Positions 27,401 to 39,700 of a DNA stretch of 64,000 bases are shown here, in pieces. Below the pieces are notes generated by a model. The model searched no databases, was not told where the DNA came from, and worked only from the letters and a program-made list of their open reading frames with translations. The stretch's first letter is position 1. The number at the start of each line of letters is the position of its first letter. The translations under genes were made by a program, and so were the position numbers. Origin of the DNA: Tubiluchus corallicola (lineage: Eukaryota > Priapulida > Priapulimorpha > Priapulimorphida > Tubiluchidae); assembly GCA_030141605.1 (NCBI GenBank), contig JAQGDQ010000245.1, forward strand, positions 124,001 through 188,000, given 5' to 3'.

Positions 27401-30400
27401 TTTATCTGGGTTTCATTGAACATATCTTACATTTACGCCACTTAATGCATTATGTTATTGTTGTTATGTCCACCATGTTACTATACACAACTATAGCTAA
27501 AAATGCCAGCTAGGCCAATTTTGCATAAAAAGGAAGGATAACAGCAATTTATGTGCAATAATTCTTATACTAACATTCTTTAAACATAGATTTGTTGCAT
27601 TTTACAGTGCATTCACTCAGTGGATTATGAGAATGAACTGGACTTGCTCTATGTCATAGCAGCAACTCCTAGTTCAAATGGTGACAGCAAAGTTGGCCAT
27701 GTTCTACTGTGTCACAACCTAACAGTTGATATTGTGAAAGATGTGGTACTGGATGGCATATGGGATGAGGTGAATTGACGTGTTTATTTCGAGGCTCAAT
27801 CGTTTTTAGCTATTTTTGAGAGTAACGTTGCATTGTGAAATGTTTTTTCTATCAGAGATGATTCGCTTGCTATTAAAGTGGATGAAAGCCTAAGTTCATG
27901 GGGCATTTGAAGGAATTTTAGCAATTGTGAACACAGAACTAGGTAGACAAGTGAGGAATCAGACGAGTAACTACAGAATTGCCTTGCAGCAGAAACATAT
28001 TACCATAACAAAAATAAACTAGAGTTATTAAGATTCTGCTTAGTCTTTATTTATTTATTTCTTTGTACCTTTTTGTTTTTTTAATAACTCCACCTGCACT
28101 TGGCTGGGTTTATAAAAAGTCACAGGGCACACTCCCCAGGTAGGGGGAATTATGTTTTTGTGTAACCTGTTACCCTCAGGTCAAAGGTGACAGCAGGCAA
28201 GGCTTCTTTTTTATCGTTAGGTTGGATATCCTCCTACAGTTTCTGAACTAGGGCCACAATTTTTGGTTATATAGCTAGGTGGGGCTGAGTTGTTATGCAT
28301 GAATATGAGCCATTTGCGTGTGGGAAAATTTTTGGTAGGGGGCAAAAACCGAAATGGAGAGGTCAGAGACAGGAATGCTTCCAGTGTCCAGTAACAGTAG
28401 CATGTAATATATCAAATGAAAGGTCTCAATGAGATGAATCGAATGACATAAGTTTTATCGATTTTGGTGGACTTCAGTATCACAGGTTAAATGCAAGAAG
28501 TCTGTTTTAGATTTGTTAAATTTTACCGAAACATCGAGAAAAAGCACTCGTCGGTCGTGTTATGGAAATGTTTAAGGGAGTTTTATATATCTTTGGAAAC
28601 AGAAAGAGCTGGGCTACAAGATGATATAAGTTTTTTCTGAAAACATCTAAATGAGCGCAAGCATTAATCAATAAATTCTTGGCTAAATAGCAAAAATTTG
28701 ACATCTAAAACTCAGCGTAAGACAGATAACGTCACACTCGAACAGCATGCTACACTATATCTTGCTGTTTAAACCAGCATAACTACGCGGACAACTGGCG
28801 GTCAGTGGCGTTGTGCCATAGGGGCCCGCCCCCCCCCCCCAATTTTTTAGAAAATGTCAAAGAGAGAAACATGAGAACTCGACGGCAAACGGTAAGCAAA
28901 TTTATTTCCGACTTTTTGACACACAATAGCGGGCCAGCACTCCATAAATGCGAACAGTATGAGCGTTTCGGTACAGTAGCCCAATAATATTTTTTATCAT
29001 TAAAGTTTGTCGCCGAGTTAAATTATTCTGACTGTTAATACGTGCCTGACCAGATGTGTTTACCTGAGTCAGGATGACTGAGGATGTAGTTGATTTGTTT
29101 ACATGTAATGTATTCTGGAGGCAGGCAGGAACAGTTAACAAAGCAGCTCGTTGAGTAGCAGTAGCGTCTTTGCACAAAAGACTGTTAGTTAACAAAATGG
29201 CTCAGTTAGCACTCGAGCTTCGTTCAGCAGTGTGTTATAATAGAGAACAAGTGAAATAATAGAGCAAAAACAATGCAAACATTGAAGTCATGTTGAGCTA
29301 GCCTAGTACCAGAGAGTCAGTTTGTCCAGCTAGCCTAGTACCAGAGAGTCGGTTTGGGAGATACAAATTGATGAGCCACGGCTCAGCCACCTCCTGATTG
29401 GACATTACCGACTCTTTGCTACTCCTTAGGGACTCTTTCCCACGAGTTTGCTGCATAAAAGGGCGTGATTTTGAGCACATTTTATCATTTTTCTCCTGCT
29501 AGGATCTGCGTCGATAGTTCTGCGTCGGATTCCTGACAGCTAATAAATACTTAATTAAATTTTAATTTTAATTAAGTTTCCGTTGCTATAGCTTTAAGTT
29601 AAATGCCAGTTGGGAATAAATAAATAGTTTTTCTTGCACGCAAAATACTGTGTTTGAATTCAAAATTATACGTTTTTTAAACAGTTAAGTTCCGCCATTA
29701 TATACAGTCGGGCCCCCCTAATTTTTTTTGGTGCACGACGCCCCTGCTGGCGGTGTGTCTGAAGCATTGCATTTTGCAACTAAAAACTGAGTTCGAATCC
29801 CCGTTAAAGCTTTTCCGTGTTATGTTTTCTTATATTCTTTTCCAATTCACACTGTTTGTGTACATTATGCAAAATACTTATGCAAGGTTTTGCTAGCTTG
29901 TGAAAAATATTAGTTTGCATTTTCCTTGAAATTGATTTGAATGTGCTAATGTTAAAATGCTAGTGAAATTAATTAATTTTTGAAACTTACCGATAACTTT
30001 TGAAGGAAGTGCTTGTGCGGTTATGTTGTGTGCTTGGTTGCTAAGAAAAGCAGCACAGGGCTTAATTAATAATTAGGCTGGTGATTGGTCACTTGTCAAG
30101 AAATTATTGTTTCGAATAATTTCACTAAAACGAAATTGAATTCCTAAGAAAAGGCAAGCATGATGAATTCAATAGACTCACAATTATGCCATTCACAGCC
30201 TTGAGTTATGGACCACTGGTGAAAAAGTGACAAGTTCTGATTTCACTGAAGCTTTTTATGTCAAGCACAAAGGTACTTCTTAGTACATGATGTTACTACA
30301 AAAATTTTTTATTTGAAAAGCTGTCACATAAAGCCACTCCCGTCACAGAAGCAGAATCTTACCAAAGTTTTTGACACAGTCAAGAACGTCCACTAGTTAT

Positions 30401-31064
30401 AATTAACTCGATCAGGACTGCACGCTCAATGCTCATCCTTACCTGATCACCTCTACAGGAACTCCAAAATGCAGCGGGGATATTATGTGGTGTTTATAAC
30501 TATTGGATCTATACAATTTACCATGAACTGCTAGAAAAGGTGATTAAATTGAATAGCTGGGAGCAAAAACCAAAACAGAAACAACCGATCAGATATGAGT
30601 TTAGCAAGAATTGACCAATGAACATCAGGATAGAAGTGATAATAATTCAGTAGGGATTCCAAGGGGCAATTACATTATTCATCAAAAGGGTAATTTTACA
30701 CTAATGTTTTAATGGAAGAATTCTTTTGCTGTATTTTTAGCCTAAAGGTGCTTAATCACACTGCCCACATAGAAATACTAAATGCAGTATACTTTCTTTC
30801 TTTTGTGGAATGCTGTACTTACATTTGCAGGATGATGACCACACTGTCATTGTAGACTTGGATTTGATCATACATATCGTTCAGTCTCCAGGGAGAAAAT
30901 TTCTGTGTTCCATATACAAGCTTGACCGCACTCTCTTGGATGAAGAATCTCCTTTCCACAAGTACAAACCACCACGGTTAAAAATCTGCAGCACATTGCC
31001 AAGAGAGTCTGACAGCATTGCACCACAACGACCACGAAGACTTTGCTCTATGAGAAGACTATGA
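15500..31064 (+). CDS. DCAF17: DCAF17, CUL4-DDB1 substrate receptor
   Basis: DCAF17 is a nucleolar/transmembrane-annotated receptor of the CRL4 ubiquitin ligase (human loss causes Woodhouse-Sakati syndrome). Coding exons: 15500-15613, 16844-16905, 17650-17691, 18351-18447, 19164-19300, 20205-20289, 20725-20814, 20915-21022, 22823-22925, 24289-24425, 24746-24855, 25866-26037, 27608-27769, 30831-31064. They total 1,653 bases, 550 residues, with all phases consistent. Family landmarks in order: LNLQILRTLITE (exon 1), VWERSSKHPIIYDNNKLYLD, RVEDTL, KANNWLVRYAVDTGEVLQQV, VGMMEISKSVFGS, GIVKIYSFERI, GGFPWHFITTP, FFHPDESGRIIH, EVTSSGRIVK, VDYENELDLL, IVQSPGRKFLCSIYKLDR. The start is ATG 15500 (or 15503), since TGA lies in frame just upstream. 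The C-terminus runs about 40 residues past the usual end and is Arg/Pro-rich. The junction 26037/27608 appears to use a GC donor. Introns host several transposons. Confidence 0.93.
19902..19921. repeat. (TTA)n microsatellite in DCAF17 intron
   Basis: A short perfect ATT/TTA tract lies within the 19301-20204 intron. Confidence 0.8.
21753..22118 (+). mobile_element. Complete hAT MITE with 8-bp target duplication
   Basis: Its ends are CAGTGGTTCCCAAAGT (21753) and the inverse ACTTTGGGAACCACTG region ending at 22118. It is flanked by a perfect target duplication TTTTAGAA (21745-21752 and 22119-22126). At 366 bp with no coding capacity, it is a non-autonomous hAT (Charlie-like terminus). It lies in the DCAF17 intron between exons ending 21022 and starting 22823. 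Related copies occur at 5072-5268 and 5915-6223. Subterminal C/G runs (CCCCCCGGGGGTAA) are characteristic of this family. Confidence 0.95.
25184..25762 (+). mobile_element. pogo/Tigger-type MITE, family 1
   Basis: The ends are CATTAGGTGCCGCTTAATAG and, inverted, CAGTAGGCGCCGCTTAATAG, with TA on both outer sides (25182-25183, 25763-25764), as expected for Tc1/mariner-pogo insertions. The 579-bp body has a plus-strand remnant around 25500-25600 reading like the end of a Tigger transposase DDE domain (LLNTLHLLAMSW, compare the family pattern of a LLDALHML-type helix followed by W). It lies in the DCAF17 intron before the exon at 25866. A right-end fragment of the same family is at 63582-63658. 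Confidence 0.85.
26097..27265 (+). mobile_element. pogo/Tigger relic, family 2
   Basis: The right end, CAGTATAATCCGGTTATAAC in inverse, finishes at 27265 next to TA. The left end is weaker (TA then CAGTGAGCAC from 26097). At about 26370-26450 the plus strand encodes KRAQNAISMEMKEEILCKIK, which resembles the first helix of the CENP-B/Tigger N-terminal DNA-binding domain. A 75-base unit is tandemly repeated near the left end (about 26110-26245, sharing TTTTTGGCCTGGTGATTGTA). The DDE part is gone. It begins 60 bases after a DCAF17 exon. Confidence 0.65.
28803..29746 (+). mobile_element. 944-bp hAT element with 8-bp target duplication
   Basis: Terminal repeats CAGTGGCGTTGTGC (28803) and, inverted, CAGGGGCGTCGTGC (ending 29746) are each followed inward by a G/C-run and an AATTTTTT tract. 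A perfect target duplication CTGGCGGT lies at 28795-28802 and 29747-29754. No transposase frame is present, so it is non-autonomous. A 22-base motif starting GCTAGCCTAGTACCAGAG is duplicated inside (29298 and 29330). Located in the last DCAF17 intron (27770-30830). Confidence 0.93.
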
Positions 31065-31368
31065 CACAATTTGATGTGTAATCTAAAATTTGATGGTTGT
31101 ATTTTACCAACGTATAAAGTATTTGTTGTGACTTTGTTGCAATTTTTGTTGTGAATTTTGATACTCATGTATTTGGTGATTATATTTTGCTATTAATTAT
31201 TTTGTCAAAGTCAAGCCATCTAATTCGCTAAAGAAAAACAAGTGTAATTTATTGCATACATTTGAATTTACTAGTAAATGGCTGTAAAATCTATGCAGAC
31301 TAGTCCTCGAGACACTTCTTTTGGCAGAGGGACACAAATTTTTACTTACATTTTTTTCTTGGTATTTA

Positions 31369-31374
31369 AATAAA
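31369..31374 (+). terminator. DCAF17 poly(A) signal
   Basis: AATAAA lies about 305 bases after the DCAF17 stop codon. It is the first canonical hexamer I saw downstream. A (GA)n tract follows at 31408-31422. Confidence 0.6.
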
Positions 31375-31623
31375 AAAAGTTTAGGTGTTTTCCTCTAGAC
31401 ACGGACAGAGAGAGAGAGAGAGTATTTTTGCTAAATTGCCCAAACCCTAAATTATTGTATGGAGCAGCAAATTATTGTATAATTATGAACTTAATTAGTA
31501 ACTGTAACATCAAAAAGTCCGTTCAACAAGTGTAAAATTAAATTTGCGATAACACAGTGAAACTTTGCTAAATTCTGCATTTGCAGAATCAAGCCTTATC
31601 GTCGCCATGGTGAGCATTCTTTT

Positions 31624-32004
31624 TTGCAGAAGCAAGCTTGTAAACTTAAACAAAAATATTACTTCGATAATCATGCTAGTCATAGCCCCTTACCAGAACT
31701 TGTACCTGTTAGGGTACAAACTTCACATCAAAAGGATTGGTCAGAGCAAGGAGAAGTTGCAAAGCAAGTAGCCCCCAGATCTTACTTGGTGAGAACAGAA
31801 AATGGAGCCCTATACAGAAGAAACCGCAAACATCTTCTGAAGATTAAAGGTATGCCACCATCTATCATGACTAATACTCATACACCAACTGTGAAACTAC
31901 AAGTGTCTGCTGGCCAGACTACTGATATTAACCTACCTAGACAACAACTGCCACAAGGTTACATAGCCAGATCGGGACGAATTAGCAAACCACCTACTAG
32001 ATAA
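31624..32004 (+). pseudogene. Ty3/gypsy pol 3' end fragment
   Basis: The 126-residue frame looks like the last part of a gypsy-class polyprotein, after the integrase core. It has KLKQKYYFDNHA, a LPELVPVRVQT segment (the position of the 'GDxVxv' barrel), then PRSYLVRTENGALYRRNRKH, the typical 'Y.V....G...RRNR..L' integrase C-terminal pattern, and finishes RSGRISKPPTR before TAA. The rest of gag-pol is absent. Downstream 32011-32260 might be LTR remnant, but I see no confirming ends. The element is old and fragmentary. Confidence 0.75.
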
Positions 32005-35000
32005 GGGTGTATCGTTCCTCTGAAGTAGTAACTCATAAAGTTGCTTGTTTTATCCTGAGGGAAGATAAGAGTTTGTTCATTAATCCTAATTTACATAAAT
32101 CACAATAGATGGCACTGCAATGTTATAACTGATTTAGCGCCTGAGTTTGAGCGTACTCTCATTGGTGTTCGTGTTTTGGATAATAATCAGTGGCGACTTT
32201 AACACAGTTATTTGTATCTGATGTTTATTAAACCATCCTGTCATCGCGGAGAGTAAATGAAATCAAAAATTTCAACCGGAAGAAATGCCTACAAACCAGA
32301 AATTGTACTCAGTCACTGCTTTGTTTCATTTGCATTTTTCTCGGGAACCAGTAGTATAGCTAAACAGTAGCAAACTTGTATGACCATGTCGGGTGTTGGA
32401 AGAGATTGGTCATGGGTGTCATAGATTTTTCAGGTAGCGAAATTTCAGTGCAGGTACGCCACTGTGTGGAATCAGGGGTTGCAAGCTAATTTTAATATTT
32501 TATTCGATGCTTATAGATCATAAAAGGTGAACTGCAGTGAATTTTCTCCACTTTATTTTAACAAAAAACGAAAACGTGAATTTAAAGGTGACCAAACAAC
32601 AAATCTTATTTGCAAGGTGAAAACTTGACAACTTCATAATAAATTCAAATCGACAAGTAATTTAGCATAATAATTGATGTGTGATTGAAAAACAATGCAG
32701 GTAAATTCCAAGTTACAGAAGAAAATGAATAATGATCAGTATTTTGGAAAATGGTTTTGATCATTTCCAAAGATAATATTTTTAAACTGAAAAGTGTTTG
32801 TGGTCATACTAACTCCTAAAGTATGTACAAAAAGTACAGTATAGAATATATACTTGCATAATGTGCATGACATGAGTAAAGACTTGGACAACATTTAATT
32901 TAGCATTTTACAACCGTTGAGAAATTGTGACCTTGAAGTGTCCATTATAGTCTTATCGTTTATTTTTTGCCTTAATTACGTCTCAAATGTTGCTTTGGTA
33001 ATGCGATACACTAAAGATAAACGCAGATAAAATGAGAACGTAAAGTCTATAATAATGTTAATTTCTCACTCTAGAAAAATTAATTGCAAAGTAATTTAAG
33101 AATGCAAAACGTGAAAGTGTACGATAAGCAAAATTTTATGAAACTCAGTCAGGCCAGCACTCAGGCAGTACATGTACACCATTCACCTGTAGTGCAATAT
33201 TTAGCTACTAACAAAAATTCACTCATTACCAAGTCGAAAACGCTTAATTTTATTACGATGAATGGTTGATTTTTATTCTTCGAAAATATTTTAACGATTT
33301 AATCGAATGTTTTTAACTTTATGGAGAGCGAAACTTGGGCGACTGAATGTCCTGAATTCAATTACTTTTGCATCTGCAACGCAAACAAATACTGAATTGA
33401 GTTTAATTTGTAACAATTTTCTAAATGTATGTACTTCTACTTTTATATCGAAAACAAGAACTAGTAATTAAAATATGCGTATAATTATTGATGAATATTA
33501 CATTTTTACAATGATCATATTAACAATGACGATGAAACAAGAGTAATTAGGACTTGTTTAGTAATAAAGGTTTACTGGGCTACGTTTTAGTTCTACGGTT
33601 TAGTAAAGAGAAAAGAAATTACAAAATGACTAAATTACGACATGATTACATTAAATGTATACTATAACTCTAATGCAGAAGGACTTTAGACATACCTATT
33701 ATACTGTGCCCATGATCATCCTTCGATAATGAGCAAAGGAGCAACATAGCAATTGTCAGCGCTACGTGACTCCTGGCTAACTAAGCCCTTGGCACAGAAA
33801 AATTACCATATATATATATATATATATATATATGAAAGAAACCCAGTTCGGCTAATTACATGGCCAGTTGGGCACGATGCCAGCTATACTATAGACTTGA
33901 AACACAATTACACGGGTACGTTTACATTCCTAAGAGCCAGTTTGCAAGGGCAGATACAAGCAAACAGCGTAAAAAACACTTTAACTGGAGACATGCTATA
34001 CTGGCGTAGTTCTCGACAAGTGCATTAAACATGGGATGTTAATTAGAGAGATTTCATATATCTTTCAAAACCATGTAATGTTCGATGTGTCGTAACATGT
34101 GCCGATATTTTATTCCATAGATTTGGAGCAGTAAATTTAACAAAGTGCTTGGCAACATTGGTCCTACAAAATGGAATGTTATATTCATGTTATTTCGGCT
34201 AACAGTTTCGATTGTTCATGTAGCATCTGACAAATTCTTGGTGTAACTTCTTTTGGTGTCTTATACTATACACTGGCTACCTAGCACTGTACAGCCTACA
34301 GGCAAACATGTTAATTTAAACGAAAACTAAAATTATTCATTTGCCTTCATTACAAGAAGTATTACTTCGGAACCATAATAATGATCAATTTCATAGAACT
34401 TTCAATGTAATCTTAAAAATACGGGCGGTATGCTTTGGTTCGCTGAGAACATTTTATTCGACAGTTTCACCATTACGACACGCGTTTTAAAACATAACTG
34501 CACGGGGAAGGTAGGTCAGCGAAGTTCGGAGGTGCTGAGTATTTTACCGTGAAGATATTGTACTCGCAGCACATGTCTAGTTTTGCTGTGCATTACTCTC
34601 ACCATAGAACGTATCATCTAAAATTATCCGAAATTCTATATACTTACTTTTTCAAATTCAGATATGTAAGCAACAGTTGAAATTTCCTTACGTTTAACAC
34701 TTGTTCAGCTCCCAATTCTTTGTTCCACCTCTCGTTAAAAGCTATAACTCCAGTATTCATTTTGCGGTAGCGGTCATTTCAGTAACTCGATTTTCATGTA
34801 GCAGTTAAAATCGTCAGGGATTTAAATTTGTAAGTGAATACATGAATTAACATGAGCACGAATAAAAACCTACGATCGCACATATCATTGTTGGCTTTTA
34901 TATAATGTTGGTGGTGTATAACTTCATTCTACAAGTAGCGAGTTACATGTATAAGTTCAGCTAGTTGCGTTGGTGTAAAAATGTGGCGTGACATTCATTT

Positions 35001-36798
35001 GGTTGAAATTCAAAAAGTTGGGCGTAACTGTGCATTGTGCTTGCGCATAATAAGATGGTCTTTTCCTCCAATAGAACAGTCATTCTCTGCCAGGCCCCAA
35101 ATTAACGGGTCCATTTATTGCGGCTACATCTGTTGGCTGAAAACGATACTAATCTACGATAATCATATTTTAAAGCTTATTTACTTTATCAGAGTGTTCA
35201 GAATGTTTTCAGTGCACAATTTTTTCATACTTTTGTTTCGTATTATTAAATTATCGTATAATTATCAGTTATCGTACAGTTAAATTTTTGTACCGTGTGA
35301 TCAGTTATCGCACAGTCGTCGCTTTTTCGTACCGTATGAAGCCTGAAATTATCGTGTGTTCCGTATATTCCGATAATCGGCACCCTGGTAGACGGTTACT
35401 GGTACTTAGTAGGGACAAATTGCAGTGTATGCAGGCGCGCAGAAAAATGTTACCTCACGTAAAAATTATGTTGTAACTTTAATGCGTATTAGACTGTAGA
35501 ACGGTTTCGTCGTTTTTATTAATAAAGAGAGGAAGACATCTAAACTTTTTCCTATTAAAATTTTGAGAAAAAACCTTAAAGAAAAAATTTGTGCCCAACT
35601 GTAAGAAGGCGTACGTCGTACACCATGAATATTTGTATCTGAGGACGTGTCCCGCGAGTTATGTCCGCCAGCCCTGCTAGTCACGTGCATGTGTTAGCTT
35701 AGTAACGGCGTGACGGCGTCCTGTATTTAACAATGACAACAGGTTGCTTCAGAATCATAGTTTTCCTTGCTTACTGTTTTTAGTACTGTACGGATTTGTG
35801 AAGGTTTAAGTAAAAAATAAACAGCAAAGTATCGATTGTGCAACAGCGCGAGCGGCGAATTCATGCAGTAATAAGGTGTATGTACCGCCCGTAATAACCT
35901 TATAATGTTAGTGTAAATTATTATATGCGTTCAGAAGTGTTTTCAATTTTCTGTGGAGTTTCTAGTAGCCCATTATACTAATACTGCTAAAATTATGTTA
36001 CGGAGTTTATAACTAATTAATCATTGCGTTATATGCAAATGCACATGCGCCTTTGAACTTTCCAGGATTTTCATGACTAAAAATTACTAAATCACTGCCA
36101 TGTAACAAGTGTTAACAAACGTTTTTCTTGCAAATTGTGGCAAAATCATATGAGCGATTTTCAAAAAATTTTAATGTGGCTAATTACACTAGCCTATAGT
36201 GGATATATGGATATTCACTAAGTTTCCCCTGCAATGTTGGCTTTAGGCAACCCACTGCAAATTTAATTGTCACTTGTTAAAAATTATTTTCCATATAGTT
36301 ATGCTACAGTACAGGTGCAGATAAAAGCACTAAATTACTGTGCAGTTTTTATTTCTTATTTTTTATCGATTAACACTTCTTAGTTGCCCTTTCCAAATTT
36401 GGCTTTGTCTCTTTTACCAGTTTTTAAGTTTAGTTTTGGCAATATGAAATTTATGACCTATTCTTGAAAGTTGGTATTTGACACATCATTATGTAGAATT
36501 TCCAGGCCATGCAATGAACAACCTCTCATCATAAATGTGGTTCGCTTAGATTATTTGTTTTTGAAATGCGCTGCAGTTACTTAAAATGTAAAAAGCTAAT
36601 ATCTGCTGCAACGGACTTTGTATAAAATATAAAGTTTGTTGCTGCTTTAAAAATGGCTGCAAAATCTCTGCAACAATTATTATCTACCTTTAAGTCAGTT
36701 TTTTGTATTTTGCTTTATTTACAGAGGCCTGCTATAATCTAGTCAAGGCGAATTTCCAGAAATGAATTTATTGCAATGAGTTAGCTTTTTTGTGAATT
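32005..36798. other. Intergenic region upstream of ADGB
   Basis: No conserved coding exon was recognised on either strand. Short open frames at 33084-33269, 33753-34028 and 34981-35476 lack motifs. An (AT)n microsatellite is at 33808-33833. A 3' splice site (TTTATTTACAG, last base 36724) opens what is probably the ADGB 5' leader exon, 36725 onward. Confidence 0.5.
33808..33833. repeat. (AT)n microsatellite
   Basis: Perfect AT dinucleotide run of about 26 bases in the intergenic region upstream of ADGB. Confidence 0.95.
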
Positions 36799-39700
36799 AT
36801 GGAATTTCAAAGAACAAAACTGAATATATGGCCAGTGTGGACTGAGGCACAATTGAAAGTTGATATTGAAAAGTTCGATTCTGGTGGAAAAGGTGGGGGT
36901 ACTAGGGATAGAGGCAGTCTCAGTAATGCACTTAGTGAAGGCATGTTTGATGATCCAGAAAACTACATTGTGCTGCCAAGAAATCTGAATGCTGAAATCT
37001 GGAAGAGACCAACCGAATTCATTTGCGAAAAGACTCCAGTTGTGGTCGAAACAGACAGAAACGTAGATTTTGCAATTGACCTAGTGACCCGAAATGGACA
37101 TCTCATGTGTAATGACATAATGGCACACATAATAAATGAGATAATGATATTGTGGAAATTCAATCAAGACACTTTTCAGCCTACTACATCATTGAACCAT
37201 TATTTTTGGAAACCATGGGAGCATATTTTTGCCCCTATTAAAGGTTCCAAAGGACTTTCTTCAGCATTTAACCCGGGTGGAAAGTATTTTGTTAGGCTTT
37301 TTTGGATGGGTAATTGGAGAAGGGTAACAGTTGATGATAGGTGCCCTTTTGATGAAGATGAGCAAATGCTTTTACCTGTGTCACACATCAGCTATGAAAT
37401 TTGGTCTATGATCTTGGCAAAAGCAATCTTAAAAGCTCACAATTTATCTGGACATGTGGAGAAAGATGGACAGGTGTTTCCAAGCGTGATGTATTATTTG
37501 ACTGGTTGGCTTCCTGAAATTTGGCCAATAAAGGAACCTTTTATTGACGAGTTATGGGAGCTAATGAAATCATCTATTCTGGAATGGACGCTGCCTTTAG
37601 AAGAACCTGGTCAAGAGGCAGAAAAGGTGAATTTAATGCATTTCTTTGCTTGATAAAACATTCTGCTGTATTTAGTCGTACGTAGTCATGTTTTTTTTAT
37701 TCAAGTTACATTCATTATTTACAAGCACAAAGTGCTGGTAATTGTCAAGTATAATTACATTTTTATGCAACTCTGCAAACTTCATACTGGAACTCATTTC
37801 AATAGTAGTGCCTACTCTACGAGTAAACAGAACGAACACTGACTACAACAGTGATCATCCTGATGAAATTGTATCCTCTTTTGAGACCAGTAGCCTGTAT
37901 TCAGAAAGAAAAAAATTCAACATATATGTAGTGCTGACAAATCATATATACACATTAGATTTCTGGGGCTGTGACTCCAACAGCTTCACTTTTCTAGACA
38001 ACTTTTGCCTCAACCAGAGATTTTGGACTGGTTTTTTTCCTCTTAGTGACCCCCCTTTTACCATTTTTTATGTGAAATGTATACTTCTTAGCTTTAAACG
38101 AACTACAAAGCACAATTTTTTGATGATGAGAGGTTTATGGCTTCCCACGCTTGAATTTTCCAACATCTCCATTCTCCACAGTTTTTTTAAAAATTTCCTT
38201 GAGCACCCTCTTCCATGTACTAAAAACACTACTTGGTTGTGAGGATCTTGGAGGTAGTTCTATAGCTCTTTGGAAAGAAGTAGAACTGTGCTTCAGGAGA
38301 GTGTGCCTTGCCTGTGAAAGCACAGCTGTCTATTGGGGTGAATGCAAATGGTTTAGTTCCAAGTTCCATATTAGGGAATATTTTTAGGAGAACTTTAGGA
38401 CACTTTGCCATTGTTCTTTTTACATTGATTTATGATTGTCATCTCTGCTGCACAGACATTGCTTATTATCTGTTAGCCCTGTATTTTTGTTAAATAGGAA
38501 AAGCAAAGAAAGAAAAGTAAGATACTCTGTAGAGTGTTTTTACATTATTGATAATAAGTTTAATTTGACCCTAGTGTTGTGCAAAATTTTTCTGCTGTCG
38601 TCAAATGTGCGCTAAGTATTAACATTATTTTTGTAGGATTAATGTTTTTATGTGACAGCTTCTGTTGCTGCTGTAGTTATCATTGCTGTTTGTTTAACTG
38701 TTGCTGTTACTTTTATTGTTTTTTCATTGCAGTAATTGATAATAATAAAAATGATTAATATGATGACAGTAGTGATTCAAAGTACTATAAGTCGCGATGC
38801 AGGTGGTGAACCTGATGACGGTAACGATGATTACATAGACAATGATATAACTGATAATGGACTTATTGTTTATAATAAATCCCACTGAAGCATATAAATG
38901 TGAAGGCTGAGCAGGCCTTGCTACTCACAAATATTATTTTTATATTTCAGGTTTTTTTATGTTCCTGTGTTGTTTTAAATTTGATGTCATGTATACTTAA
39001 GTGGAGTGTGTGCTTGATATGAAGTGCACACGTTAATTTAAACTTAAATTTATAAAGATAAATGTTTTTTCTAGGAAATATGCCTATCGCCGAAAGGAGA
39101 GAAAGGAGACAACACAATTGATCACAAGGCAGACCATAAAGTTAGCCTAAAAGTAGAGCATAAGATAGACCATAAATTAGATCAGCCTACTCATTCCAGA
39201 ATAGGGAAAAAAGGCAGAAGAGATACTATTAAAGAGAAAGATAAAGCTGTCTTAGAGTCCAGAACAGTCTTGAATAATTTAAAACTCATATTTATTGGCA
39301 AGCAGAAGTTTAATTCTAGAATCAGCAAGAGTGACATAAATGCTGATGCAGAATCAGAAGAAACTCCGGAAACTTATCTTGTAACTGTCACAAAAACCAG
39401 ATCGTGCCCTTTGGTGCATCCTTTACCTGAACCTATAATACCCGCTTGGAAGAAGATCAGGCAGCGGATGGAAGAATCGGTTTACACAAAACCAGTGAAA
39501 GAACATCGGTTTTTGTGGATTGCATCATCCTCTTCTTTACAGCATTTTGTCCCAGAAGACGACTGGTATCTTTCCATTTGTTCTTGTGAGTCTTTCTTTA
39601 CTCCTGCAAAGTCTTTACTAGTGCCAAGTAATCAGAGCAAGTCACGGGCATCTATGGCAAGATCACATGCTTCTTTGACAAAAGAGGAACTTCCAATTTT

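Noticed and set aside
37742-38242. 166-codon open frame inside the ADGB intron
   Set aside because: No conserved motif, no start context or splice sites that join it to ADGB. The flanking exons already join in phase 0 without it.
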